Assembly: GCA_000403295.2 (NCBI GenBank)
Contig: KE159605.1
Coordinates: 1,548,213 to 1,602,078, forward strand
Origin: Lachnospiraceae bacterium M18-1
GTDB lineage: Bacteria; Bacillota; Clostridia; Lachnospirales; Lachnospiraceae
Length of the DNA stretch: 53,866 bases
Direction: 5' to 3'
The position numbers and the translations under genes are program-made. Position 1 is the stretch's first letter; the number at the start of each line of letters is the position of its first letter. The notes beneath the pieces were generated by a model that saw only the letters and a list, made by a program, of their open reading frames with translations, was not told the origin of the DNA and made no database searches. Below, in pieces: positions 7,645 to 16,640 of the stretch.

Positions 7645-8352
7645 TCATACGTCCAGATCTGTTATGAAATTCTTCACTTCCTCGGCTCTCTCAAAGGAGC
7701 TGATCACCGGATACGGCAGTCCCTCCTCCGGTTCTGCTCCCTGGCTGTACCAGATTCCATGCATCCCGGCAGCGATCGAACCCTGCACATCCTTTTTCAC
7801 ATTATCTCCGATAAATGCGCATTCCTCTGCCGAACATCCGGCTTTTTCCGCACACAATCCGAAAAACTTCGGATCCGGCTTCTCCACCCCTGCTTCCTCG
7901 CTGGTCACTACCAGATCCACATAAGGAGATACCCCCAGTTCTTCCAGCTTCCGGTACTGGATATAAGCTGTCATATCCGTGCCGATCCCGATCCGGATCT
8001 GATCCTCGTGCAGAGTCTGGAACAGCCGTATGATGCCGGGATAGGGCTTCATCTGCTCCAGCACAGTATCCCAGTAGGCGCAGGCCAGTGTTTTCACATG
8101 CGGAAACAAAGGCCGGCCCAGCAGCTCCATCATACATTGGAACCGAAGCATCCGGTTATGGATCGCAGCCGTGTCCGCCCCCACCCGCTCCTCTGCCATA
8201 CGCCACGCTTTTCGATAATATTCACGAAAATGCGGTTCTTCCAATCCGAAGGAACGCCTGCAGTAATCCCGCACCGCCTCCATTCCAAATCGGTTGGCCC
8301 TGTCAAAATCATAGAGTGTGTTGTCAATATCAAAAATAACTGTTTTAATCAT
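7645..8352 (-). CDS. HAD-family hydrolase (YjjG-like)
   Basis: 235 aa. HAD motif I is FDIDNTLYD with nucleophile Asp8 and acid/base Asp10. Motif II is around GIGTDMT, motif III is the Lys of VEKPDPKFF, and motif IV is FIGDNVKKDV. The helical cap lies at about residues 15-85. The fold and the Asn after the second Asp place it with pyrimidine-nucleotidase-like YjjG proteins, which clean up damaged or non-canonical nucleotides; the substrate is not certain. Cytoplasmic. Upstream gene of a probable two-gene unit with the CmpB-like protein. Confidence 0.85.
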   Translation of the reverse strand: MIKTVIFDIDNTLYDFDRANRFGMEAVRDYCRRSFGLEEPHFREYYRKAWRMAEERVGADTAAIHNRMLRFQCMMELLGRPLFPHVKTLACAYWDTVLEQMKPYPGIIRLFQTLHEDQIRIGIGTDMTAYIQYRKLEELGVSPYVDLVVTSEEAGVEKPDPKFFGLCAEKAGCSAEECAFIGDNVKKDVQGSIAAGMHGIWYSQGAEPEEGLPYPVISSFERAEEVKNFITDLDV

Positions 8353-8437
8353 CTGTCAATCCTCTCTTTTTCTCCCGCTGTGCATCAGGCACAGTACATT
8401 ATAACACATGTCACCCATTTTGGATAGGATGTTTAAA

Positions 8438-8457
8438 GGGCTGCCGATCGGCAGCCC
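8438..8457 (-). terminator. 20-bp perfect palindrome downstream of the rhamnosidase
   Basis: A fully self-complementary sequence, GGGCTGCCGATCGGCAGCCC, lies 25 bp past the GH78 stop codon, flanked by short A and T runs on both sides (TTTAAA before it and CCTTTT after it). It is placed as a terminator of the rhamnoside operon; the T-run on the minus strand is only three bases. Confidence 0.55.
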
Positions 8458-8481
8458 CCTTTTCGTTGGAACCAATATCAT

Positions 8482-11322
8482 CTATTCTACTTCCCGCAGC
8501 ATCCGGTCAAGTTTCTCCCGCTTCTCCTTCGTAACACCGTATCCGGTAAACGGCGCCCAGGTAAGCTCCTCCAATGTACACAATTCTTTCTCAAACGGAA
8601 TCCTGTCGAAATGGTATTCCTGATCCAGGACCGCCCGGGTCTTGGGATTTTCTTTCAATTCCTCCCAGGTAGAATCCAGGCTGTAGGTCTTCCGGTACGG
8701 TGCGGCCGGCTCGTAGCAAAATTCATAGCTTCCTGCTCCTGCAAGAAATACTACATTCTTTCCTTCCTGCCGGACTGTATCTGCCGCTCCTTCTGCCTGC
8801 TGCCGGATCACCTCCGCCTGCGCGTCCGGAAGCACGATTTCCGCCTGTGTATCAAAAGGCACCTTGAACCGGAATTTCAGCGTCTTCCCGTCAATCTCCC
8901 ACGCCGACTCAATAAGCCCCGACGCAGCCCGCAGCCTGACATCGGATTTTCTGATCTGGTAATTCGGCATAGGTGCAATGCGGAACTTCTTAAAGCCCGG
9001 ATGTTCCTCACAGGGATTGATCCCGGCCATATTCCGGAACATCCATTCCACGATCGAACCATAGGAATAATGGTTCAGAGAGTTCATCTCCGTCCCGCTG
9101 ATCTTACCGTCCGGCTCTACAGAATTCCAACGCTCCCAGATGGTGGTAGCTCCCATCAGCACTTCATACAGCCATCCCGGATAGCCCTTCTCCTGGAGCA
9201 GATGGTAAGCCAGGTCGTTCATCCCGTTCTCGGACAGCATCCGGCACAGGTAAGGCGTTCCCACAAAGCCCGTATCCAGATGGTAGAAATTCTTTTTCAG
9301 CCGGTTCAGAAGCCCCCTGCACACCTTTTCATAGGCAAAGTCCGGCGTCAGCCCCATGTACAGCACCACCACATAAGCCGTCGTGGTATCTACCGCCAGC
9401 TTACCCGAAGGTGTGAAATATTCTTTTACAAAAGCATCATAAATCTCCCGCGCCAGTGTGTCATAGTTCCTGGCATCCTCATCGTTCCCCAGGATCTTTG
9501 CTGACTTTGCCACAATATTTGCAGAATAGTAATAGTAAGCGGAGGCGATCATATCCGGGTCCGTCGCACCATAGACGCCGCCTGCATAGTTTCCGTCCAG
9601 CGCCAGCCAGTCCGCGTAATGGGTTCCCGTCTGCCACAGCCGCTTTGCGCCGTCCCCGTCGTCTTCCCGCTTCATATAATCGACCCACGCCTTCATGCTG
9701 TCATACTGGCGGCGCAGGATATTTTTGTCGCCGTAATGCAGGTACACATTCCAGGGAATGACCGTCGCAGCATCCGCCCAGGCGGTAGAAGCGTCTCCCG
9801 GGAAATTAGCAACCGGCACTACATCCGGCACGCTGCCTCCTAACTTCATCTGCTCCGCATAGAGATCCCGCCCGTACTTCGTATAAAATGCACAGGTATC
9901 CATAAAGTAGCTGGCCGTCCCGGAGAAGATCTGCGCGTCCCCGGTCCATCCGTACCGCTCGTCGCGCTGGGGGCAGTCTGTTGGTACATCCACAAAATTC
10001 CCTTTCATGCCCCATTTCGCATTCAGGACCAGACGGTTCACCAGCGGGTCGGAGGTGGTGATCTCTCCCAGTTCCTCCATATCCGAATGGATCACCAGGC
10101 CCCGGAAATCTTCCGGATCCGGTCTGCCTTCCCAGCCTTCCACTTTCACGAACCGGAACCCGTAGAAGGTAAAATATTGACGCACCCAGCGCTCCGCCCC
10201 GTCTGAAATATAAGTATACTCCGCTTTTGCGGTACGCAGGTTTTCATTATAAAAATTCCCGTCCTGGAGGATCTCCCCAAACTGGAAGTGAAGCTTCGTT
10301 CCAGCCGGCGCTTTGCACCGGAATGCCAGCCAGCCTACCATATTCTGTCCCAGATCCAGGACCGTCTCTCCGGCCGGCGTATGGATGACTTCCACAGGCC
10401 TGATCTGCTCATGCACTGTGATTGGCGGGGACAATCTCGGAGAAAGACGGTCATATCCCAATTCAACCTGCTCGGTTCCGAAGGTCTCGCTTACATCCAA
10501 TGCTGCGTCATATATTTCTCCGGAATAGATCCCGCTGTCCACGATCCGGCTCTTTCTCGACTTCCAGCTCTCATCTGTGGCAAACACCTCTTCCGTGCCG
10601 TCTTCGTACCAGACATGGATCTCCGCCAATGCGGCCAGACGGTCGCCGTAATTCTCATATTCCACCCGCATTCCATAGCGGCCCTTGTACCAGCCGTCTC
10701 CCAACAGCAGCTCCACATGGTTCTTTCCTGCTTCCAGACTCAGATCATAGGTCTGGTACTGGATCCAGCTGTCGTAATCACAGAAGCCCGGAAGGAGACA
10801 TTCCTCTCCCTGCTTCTCTCCATTTACATAGAACTCATAGAGGCCGAGGCCAGTCACGTATGCCCTGGACTTTATCACCGGTTTTGTAATCTCGATATCC
10901 TGCCAGACTGCCGCCTGGACATGCTTCTCCATCTGAGGGGTGATCCACTTTGCCTGCCAGGCGTTGTACTGTGCATCCTGGCTTCCGGCTCCGCTTTGCC
11001 AGGTCACCGCTTTTGCCGTCTCAAACCACTGCACGTCGCTCCACGCACTGTCTCCCGTCTCATCCGTCACACGGACTTTCCAGTAATATCTGGTCATAGG
11101 GCTTATGGTGACAGGCAGCTCAAACCCGGTGCTGACAACCGCGTCACTCTCCCCGCTGTCATACAAAAGCTCTGAAAAATCCTCTTGCAAAGAAACCTGC
11201 ACCTGCGCGGAAGCCTGCCGTTTTCCCGCAGCCTCTGTCACCACATAGGATATGGTCGGGTTTGCCAGGTCATACCCCAGCGGATTCGTCAGATGGTTCA
11301 CTTTTAAATATTTAATCTTCAT
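8482..11322 (-). CDS. Alpha-L-rhamnosidase, GH78
   Basis: 946 aa from the ATG at 11322 (AAGGAAGG upstream; the preceding in-frame TTG is not needed). Order: N-terminal beta domains (about 1-300, including a fibronectin-like segment and YEFYVNGEKQGEE), a concanavalin-like domain (about 305-410), the (alpha/alpha)6 catalytic barrel (about 415-790) and a C-terminal beta domain. The GH78 signature DCPQRDERYGWTGD (about 449-462) carries the Asp/Arg/Asp/Glu cluster, including the general acid. A second acidic site is in TTIWERWNSVEPDG. It removes terminal alpha-L-rhamnose from oligosaccharides or glycosides. No signal peptide, so it acts inside the cell on sugar brought in by the transporter encoded just upstream. 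Last gene of the operon, 43 bp after the kinase. Confidence 0.93.
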   Translation of the reverse strand: MKIKYLKVNHLTNPLGYDLANPTISYVVTEAAGKRQASAQVQVSLQEDFSELLYDSGESDAVVSTGFELPVTISPMTRYYWKVRVTDETGDSAWSDVQWFETAKAVTWQSGAGSQDAQYNAWQAKWITPQMEKHVQAAVWQDIEITKPVIKSRAYVTGLGLYEFYVNGEKQGEECLLPGFCDYDSWIQYQTYDLSLEAGKNHVELLLGDGWYKGRYGMRVEYENYGDRLAALAEIHVWYEDGTEEVFATDESWKSRKSRIVDSGIYSGEIYDAALDVSETFGTEQVELGYDRLSPRLSPPITVHEQIRPVEVIHTPAGETVLDLGQNMVGWLAFRCKAPAGTKLHFQFGEILQDGNFYNENLRTAKAEYTYISDGAERWVRQYFTFYGFRFVKVEGWEGRPDPEDFRGLVIHSDMEELGEITTSDPLVNRLVLNAKWGMKGNFVDVPTDCPQRDERYGWTGDAQIFSGTASYFMDTCAFYTKYGRDLYAEQMKLGGSVPDVVPVANFPGDASTAWADAATVIPWNVYLHYGDKNILRRQYDSMKAWVDYMKREDDGDGAKRLWQTGTHYADWLALDGNYAGGVYGATDPDMIASAYYYYSANIVAKSAKILGNDEDARNYDTLAREIYDAFVKEYFTPSGKLAVDTTTAYVVVLYMGLTPDFAYEKVCRGLLNRLKKNFYHLDTGFVGTPYLCRMLSENGMNDLAYHLLQEKGYPGWLYEVLMGATTIWERWNSVEPDGKISGTEMNSLNHYSYGSIVEWMFRNMAGINPCEEHPGFKKFRIAPMPNYQIRKSDVRLRAASGLIESAWEIDGKTLKFRFKVPFDTQAEIVLPDAQAEVIRQQAEGAADTVRQEGKNVVFLAGAGSYEFCYEPAAPYRKTYSLDSTWEELKENPKTRAVLDQEYHFDRIPFEKELCTLEELTWAPFTGYGVTKEKREKLDRMLREVE

Positions 11323-11365
11323 AGTCAATTCCTTCCTTTATTAAAATATGGTCCGATGTAACGAT

Positions 11366-13210
11366 TCACATGGTATCGTGTATCCGCTCCGCCGCATACG
11401 TCTCTTTTCCTGCGGTTTTCGGCTTCTTCTGCCCTACAGTTACCGCAAAGCCCCCTCCGTCCGTCACATTTTCCATTTCAAAAATGCAGTCCTCAAAATA
11501 CAGCAGCAGGCATCTGGCATAGGTATTCACGATTCCCATGCCGCCGATCTCCATTTGTGCGGGCTTAGCCCTCTCCAGGATATCCTTCCGCGCTTCCTCC
11601 AGCCTTTTTTGCAGTTCCAGAAGTTTTTCCTCAGGCACGCCGCAGCCATTGTCCTGCACCCGGATCGTCCAGCGGTCCGCCAGCACCTTTCCCGTAACAG
11701 AAATTTGCCTGCCGGCATCCATATTGCGGAATCCATGCTTCACACAATTTTCCACAAGCTGCTGCAGCGTCATCTTCGGGATGCTCTGCCGCCGGATCTC
11801 CCGGTCCACATCGATACTCACTTCCAGGGAATTTTCATGCCGGGCTTTCAGCAGATAAAAATAACTGTCCAGGTATTCCAGCTCCTTCTCCACGGAAGCA
11901 TACCGCTCCTTGTTATTTGTGGAATAACGCAGCATGGTTCCCAGGGAGCCGCACATCTCGCAGATGGCCTCGTCATTGTCCAGGATCGCGCGGGACGAGA
12001 TCGTATTGAGCACGTTGTAGATAAAATGCGGGTTTACCTGCGCCTGCAGGGTATCAAACTGTGCCTGCAGCTGCAGCTTCGCCGCCCGCTTCTCATTCTG
12101 CAGCGCTTCGTCCAGCCGTGCCATCATGGCCTGGTAGGACCGGATCAGCCCCTGAAATTCATCCAGCACCCCCGGTACCTTCAGGTGCTGATTATCCTGC
12201 AGATTTTCGATATTCGTATTTTCCACGGTCTCCTGGAGCTGCCGGATCGGCCGGCTCAAAATCCCTGACCAGAAAATGACCATCATCAGACTGATGCCGA
12301 AGGTCACCAGCGTTGCCACAAAGGAGATGGAAAAAAGCTGCCCTCTTTCTTTTTCAAGCAGCACATTCTTTTTATAAGCCAGTACCGTAAGGTCAAAATC
12401 CCTGGAGGATGCTTTCGTATAGATCGAACCGTTTTCCGTCAGAACCTGATTTTCCTGCTGGTTCTTGAGCCGTTCGCGGTCCACCGCGGACAATTCCGTT
12501 CCGTATTTCCCGTTGCTGGCATAGAGGATCTCGCCCCCGTTGACAATGAGCAGGAACTCAATATCCGGGTCCGACGTCTCCAGAGTTTTCAGGCTGTCCA
12601 TCCGGTTCTCCACCTCCAGAAACCCCATCCCGTCCCCACGCAGCGCTTTCATCATGGAGTAGACCGGAATATTGTCATTGGCTCCCCAGTAATCCGGATG
12701 GGAGATGACGATCACGGACTCTCCGTCTGCCTCAGACACCGGCTCCAGATAGGGGATCTCCTCCACCTCAAATTCCGAGATCAGCCGCTGTTTCGGCAGA
12801 ACACCCGCGCCTGTCGTGTAGGTGGCGCTGCTGGCCAGAAACGATGCCTGATTAAAAAATACGGTCCGGTAGGAATTTTTCATAATATATTCCGTAGTCA
12901 GCCCGGTGCCCAGATTGGATTTTGCATCCAGAACGTAACGGTTCGGAATATCTCCGTACTGGTTTTCTGCCAGCCAGGTAATGCTCTCCAGCATGACGGT
13001 GTCCGACAGGATATATTTCATGATCGCGTCCATCCTGCTCAGCCGTTCATCCATCTGGGTCACATAAGACTTTGCGGTGACCCGGAGATTATTTTTCTGG
13101 CTGTTCATCTCATATTGAAAACTGATCCTGGCCACCGCAATGCCCAGGATCAGACTGACTAACAGTGCAACAGTGGTGTATGCAAGCACCATCTTACTGC
13201 GAAATTTCAT
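11366..13210 (-). CDS. YesM-type sensor histidine kinase
   Basis: 614 aa from the ATG at 13210, ten bases after the permease stop and preceded by AAGG; the upstream Met at 13252 would overlap that permease. Membrane segments lie at about 8-28 and 293-317, enclosing an extracellular sensor domain of about 260 residues. A HAMP-like linker (about 318-370) leads to the His_kinase domain with phospho-acceptor His395 in QVNPHFIYNV. The ATPase domain follows, with ENCVKHGF (N box), DNGCG and GGMGIVN (G boxes). YesM kinases sense carbohydrate availability and phosphorylate a YesN-type AraC regulator; the partner is the gene at 16641-18143. Placement inside the transporter operon means autoregulation is likely. 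Confidence 0.92.
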   Translation of the reverse strand: MKFRSKMVLAYTTVALLVSLILGIAVARISFQYEMNSQKNNLRVTAKSYVTQMDERLSRMDAIMKYILSDTVMLESITWLAENQYGDIPNRYVLDAKSNLGTGLTTEYIMKNSYRTVFFNQASFLASSATYTTGAGVLPKQRLISEFEVEEIPYLEPVSEADGESVIVISHPDYWGANDNIPVYSMMKALRGDGMGFLEVENRMDSLKTLETSDPDIEFLLIVNGGEILYASNGKYGTELSAVDRERLKNQQENQVLTENGSIYTKASSRDFDLTVLAYKKNVLLEKERGQLFSISFVATLVTFGISLMMVIFWSGILSRPIRQLQETVENTNIENLQDNQHLKVPGVLDEFQGLIRSYQAMMARLDEALQNEKRAAKLQLQAQFDTLQAQVNPHFIYNVLNTISSRAILDNDEAICEMCGSLGTMLRYSTNNKERYASVEKELEYLDSYFYLLKARHENSLEVSIDVDREIRRQSIPKMTLQQLVENCVKHGFRNMDAGRQISVTGKVLADRWTIRVQDNGCGVPEEKLLELQKRLEEARKDILERAKPAQMEIGGMGIVNTYARCLLLYFEDCIFEMENVTDGGGFAVTVGQKKPKTAGKETYAAERIHDTM

Positions 13211-13220
13211 AATTGTTACC

Positions 13221-14051
13221 TTAACCTTTGACTGAGCCGGCCACCATACCATCTACGATCTTCTTATTGAAGATGATGAAGAGGATCAGCATCGGAAGCG
13301 TGATCACGATGATATCGGCAAACAGCAGGTTGAAGCTGCTGGCCAGCTGGCCCTGATAGCTGTAAAGTGTCAGCTGGACCGTCGTATTCTCGGAACCCGG
13401 CAGGAAATACAGCGGATTCGTAAAGTCGTTGAATGTCTGCACGCCGACCAGGATGATGAGCGTCGCCTGGATGGGCTTAAGCAGCGGAAAGATCACCTTC
13501 CAGAAAATCTGCCATTTGCTGCAGCCGTCGATCCGGGCCGCTTCCTCCAGTTCCTTCGGGATGGATGCCATATATCCCCGGTACAGCATGATCGCAAAGG
13601 GCGTCTGCAGGGCGATCTCAATCATCACCATGGAGAACATCGTCTTGTAAATGTGCATGCTCTGCAGCAGGTGGATCGTAGGAAGGATCGCCGCCGGGAT
13701 CATCAGCCCCAGCATGATCATAGCCTGGATGCCGGTCATCAGCTTATCCCGGCGTCTCTGGATTACATAAGCCGCCATGGCTGCGGTCACCAGAAGACCC
13801 AGCACGGTGAAGAATGTCAGGATCCCGCTGTTCTTGAAGGCGGTCACCAGCTGATAGTTTCCATGCTTAAACACTTCGATATAATTTTCAAAATGGAGCT
13901 CGCTGGGCCAGCTGATGGACAGCTTGTTTGCCTCTGCCTTTGATTTCAGGGACTGCACCAGCATAAAATAAAACGGGACCAGGAAGATGACACAGGTCAC
14001 CAGCACACCCAGGATATCTCCCAGGAGCAGAAGTCTCTTTTTCTTTTTCAT
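13221..14051 (-). CDS. Carbohydrate ABC transporter permease, MalG type
   Basis: 276 aa, six hydrophobic segments. The EAA loop that docks to the ATPase is ELEEAARIDGCSKWQIFWKV (about residues 162-181). It ends with the typical short tail KKIVDGMVAGSVKG. It overlaps the upstream permease by four bases (ATGA), so the two are translationally coupled and form the heterodimeric channel. Neighbours make a rhamnose-containing oligosaccharide the likely cargo. Confidence 0.92.
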   Translation of the reverse strand: MKKKKRLLLLGDILGVLVTCVIFLVPFYFMLVQSLKSKAEANKLSISWPSELHFENYIEVFKHGNYQLVTAFKNSGILTFFTVLGLLVTAAMAAYVIQRRRDKLMTGIQAMIMLGLMIPAAILPTIHLLQSMHIYKTMFSMVMIEIALQTPFAIMLYRGYMASIPKELEEAARIDGCSKWQIFWKVIFPLLKPIQATLIILVGVQTFNDFTNPLYFLPGSENTTVQLTLYSYQGQLASSFNLLFADIIVITLPMLILFIIFNKKIVDGMVAGSVKG

Positions 14052-14923
14052 CCCTGGATCGCCTCCTCTCTCTTATTCAGGAAATGCTGCAGCGGGAATG
14101 CGATCACGGAGATCAATATCAGCATGACCACGTTGCCTGCCGTAGAAAGTCCATAGAATCCGGCCGCGTACTGCTTGTAGATCACAGATGCCAGAACATC
14201 CGTGGAAAATCCGGGGCCGCCGCCTGTCATCGCCCAGATCAGGTCGAAGGAACGAAGTCCGCCGATCAGAGAAAGGATGATGATGGAATTTTGGGAGGGC
14301 GCCACCAGCGGAAGGGTGATGTGCTTTAACTGCTGCCATCCCGTTGCCCCGTCGATGGAGGCCGCTTCATAATAGGTCTTGTCTATAGACTGGATGCCCG
14401 CGATATAAATGACGACGGAAATGGAAAGCCCCTTCCACACGTCAGTCAGGATGATGCTCAAAAGCGCGGTTTTGGGATCTCCCAGGAAATCAATGGGTGT
14501 CCCGCCCAATGCCTGGATCGGCATGTTTAAAAGTCCCTTTGTGGGGTGCATCATGTAGGAAAAGGCCAGGCCCACTGCCATCATGGACACCAGGTTTGGG
14601 AAAAATACCGCCGAACGGATGAAGCCCTTGGATTTGATCTTGCTGGTCAGAAAAATGGCGATAAAAAATGCAAGGATAACTTTTAACGCGCTGGTTCCGA
14701 ATGCATAGATCAGGGTATGTATCACAGAGGAGCTCATGGAATGTTCGGAAAAGAAAAGTTTATAGTTGTCAAGTCCGCAGAATTTTGCAGTCTCAAAGTT
14801 CCATACGGTCAGACTGTAATACAGAGAAGAAACGATCGGCCACAGGAAAAAGACCACAAAAATGATCAGGGACGGAAGGACAAACCAGACGGGGTACATG
14901 CTCCGTTCTTTTTTTGTCTTCAT
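14048..14923 (-). CDS. Carbohydrate ABC transporter permease, MalF/UgpA type
   Basis: 291 aa from the ATG at 14923, with AGGAGG seven bases upstream. Six membrane segments. EAA loop YYEAASIDGATGWQQLKHIT in the second half. First permease of the pair; its partner starts inside its stop codon. A 243-bp gap with a strong hairpin separates it from the solute-binding protein gene, an arrangement that usually gives more binding protein than permease. Confidence 0.92.
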   Translation of the reverse strand: MKTKKERSMYPVWFVLPSLIIFVVFFLWPIVSSLYYSLTVWNFETAKFCGLDNYKLFFSEHSMSSSVIHTLIYAFGTSALKVILAFFIAIFLTSKIKSKGFIRSAVFFPNLVSMMAVGLAFSYMMHPTKGLLNMPIQALGGTPIDFLGDPKTALLSIILTDVWKGLSISVVIYIAGIQSIDKTYYEAASIDGATGWQQLKHITLPLVAPSQNSIIILSLIGGLRSFDLIWAMTGGGPGFSTDVLASVIYKQYAAGFYGLSTAGNVVMLILISVIAFPLQHFLNKREEAIQG

Positions 14924-15054
14924 AGTCAAACCTCCTAGTATCTGAATTATAATGCCCCCTCACCCGGGAGGTGACGGCATGTCTTGGAAAAAATACTCTC
15001 TTCTATTATATTTAGCGGCAGATTTATCCGGCGCTCAGTACAGATGTCGTTACT

Positions 15055-15156
15055 GTGAGCGGTCGGTCAGGCCGTAAATAGGGCCGCCCGGCACATCCAG
15101 GCGGCCAAGAATCGTCGCAATTCACGGCCTGACCAGCCGTAAACAGGAATCAGGAA
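15055..15156. repeat. Fold-back element between solute-binding protein and permease genes (E)
   Basis: GGTCAGGCCGT (15065-15075) pairs perfectly with ACGGCCTGACC (15124-15134), enclosing a second stem GGCCGCC (15082-15088) with GGCGGCC (15100-15106). The whole is flanked by an 8-bp direct repeat TCGTTACT (15047-15054 and 15157-15164). The outermost ends are not a clean inverted repeat, and the right end holds a small tandem repeat (AGGAATC twice), so membership of the MITE-like family is only suspected. As RNA it would form a strong hairpin after the binding-protein message. Confidence 0.5.
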
Positions 15157-15166
15157 TCGTTACTTT

Positions 15167-16528
15167 TTATTCCCAGTCGTAGCCAAGCTGTACAGCGGAC
15201 TTCTTGCAGTCATCGTCATACATCGCAGCAGCTTCCTCTCCGGACATCTGTCCCAGGCCGACTGCCGTAGTCATCTGCTCGCAGGTCGTTCCTTTGATCG
15301 GGGACTGGTATTCCAGAGCCGGTACGGTCTTTCCTTCGTCAAAATACTGCTGCATGTCTACACGTACCGCATTGCATACGGATTCCGGCAGCTCATAGCC
15401 TTTGATACAGGAAGGTCCATTTGCTCCGTAGGTTCCGAAGTAGAGGTCCAGTGCTTCCTCAGAATAGTAGAACTCAAAGAATGCCTTGATCGCGTCCACA
15501 TTCTCGGTATCTTTGTTCACATACCAGCTCATCGGCTCCCATACAGTCAGGCCGTGATCATCCGCATCGTCTCCGGGAACCCCGAATACACCGATGTCGT
15601 CCGGATTTTCCACATTTTCCAGGATCAGCGGAAGCTGCTGGGTCAGGATGAACCAGTGGGTCGCTTCGCCGGTAGCGATCGCAAAGTTTCCATCTGTAAC
15701 GGTTGCCGCGGATTTGTCAGCGTTCAGATAGTCTACCAGATCTTCATACTTGGTCCAGCTTCTGGTCGCCTCAGGAACATCCGCATATTTTGCTTTTCCT
15801 TCTGTGTAGTCGTCAGCAAAGGTCGGATTTGCAGCCGCAATGTTGTAGTAATCGCCCAGGAACAGGACCTGTGTCGCCCATGTCTCGCCGCCGGTGAAGT
15901 ATACCGGTGTCTTGCCTGCGTCTGAGAGCGCCTTACAGTTGTCTACAAATTCATCCCATGTATGGGGAACTTCCAGCTCCAACTCTGCATAGTCAGGCTT
16001 GTAATAGATCACTGCGCCCGCCTGCGTGGAGGACTGGGGAGCGCCGTAAACAGCGCCGTCAATGGTAACGGAGCTTAAGAACGCATCGTCAAACTTGTCC
16101 ACAATGTCCCAGTCCGAAATGTCCATAAATCCGCGGGACGGGTTCAGGTCATACAGCTTGGAGCCGGAATTGTAAGCCATAAAATCCGGAAGGTCGCCTG
16201 ATGCCATCCTGGTCTTGATGATGTTATCTCCCTCGGATCCGCCCGGGTTAACTTCTACTTCGAACTCCATACCCAGCTTCTCGGTAGCAGCTTCCATAAC
16301 CGCCTGTGTGCCCGGGTTGTTCTCCGCGTTTCCTGCCCACCATTTCAGGGTGATCCCTTCGTAAGGCTTATCTCCGCTGTCTCCGGAACCCTCGTCGGAG
16401 CCGGCATCTTCCGCCGCCGGCGTCCCCTCGCCGGAACCGCCTTCATCAGAACCGCCGCTGCACCCGGTCAGGGCCAGGCCCAGTGTCATCGTACCTGCAA
16501 GAATCAGTGACAAAACTTTCTTCTTCAT
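15167..16528 (-). CDS. Extracellular solute-binding lipoprotein of sugar ABC transporter
   Basis: 453 aa. The lipoprotein signal is MKKK, a hydrophobic stretch and lipobox ALTGC with Cys23, followed by a Gly/Ser/Glu-rich linker to about residue 55. The rest is a family 1 sugar-binding fold (LKWWAGNAENNPG, IKTRMASGDLPDFM, TWDEFVDNCKAL, TGEATHWF). It captures the substrate at the cell surface and hands it to the permeases at 14923-13221. Start at 16528 with AAGGAGGATT upstream. First structural gene after the regulator; a TACAAT -10-like box lies in the 112-bp gap between the two. Confidence 0.92.
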   Translation of the reverse strand: MKKKVLSLILAGTMTLGLALTGCSGGSDEGGSGEGTPAAEDAGSDEGSGDSGDKPYEGITLKWWAGNAENNPGTQAVMEAATEKLGMEFEVEVNPGGSEGDNIIKTRMASGDLPDFMAYNSGSKLYDLNPSRGFMDISDWDIVDKFDDAFLSSVTIDGAVYGAPQSSTQAGAVIYYKPDYAELELEVPHTWDEFVDNCKALSDAGKTPVYFTGGETWATQVLFLGDYYNIAAANPTFADDYTEGKAKYADVPEATRSWTKYEDLVDYLNADKSAATVTDGNFAIATGEATHWFILTQQLPLILENVENPDDIGVFGVPGDDADDHGLTVWEPMSWYVNKDTENVDAIKAFFEFYYSEEALDLYFGTYGANGPSCIKGYELPESVCNAVRVDMQQYFDEGKTVPALEYQSPIKGTTCEQMTTAVGLGQMSGEEAAAMYDDDCKKSAVQLGYDWE

Positions 16529-16640
16529 AAATTGAATCCTCCTTGTTCGTTTTCTTGTTTCAACATGGGTCTATTGTACCTGCTGAAAATCGAAAAGTAC
16601 ATGGAGGATTCAAAACAATGCTATTGAAAATATGAAACTT

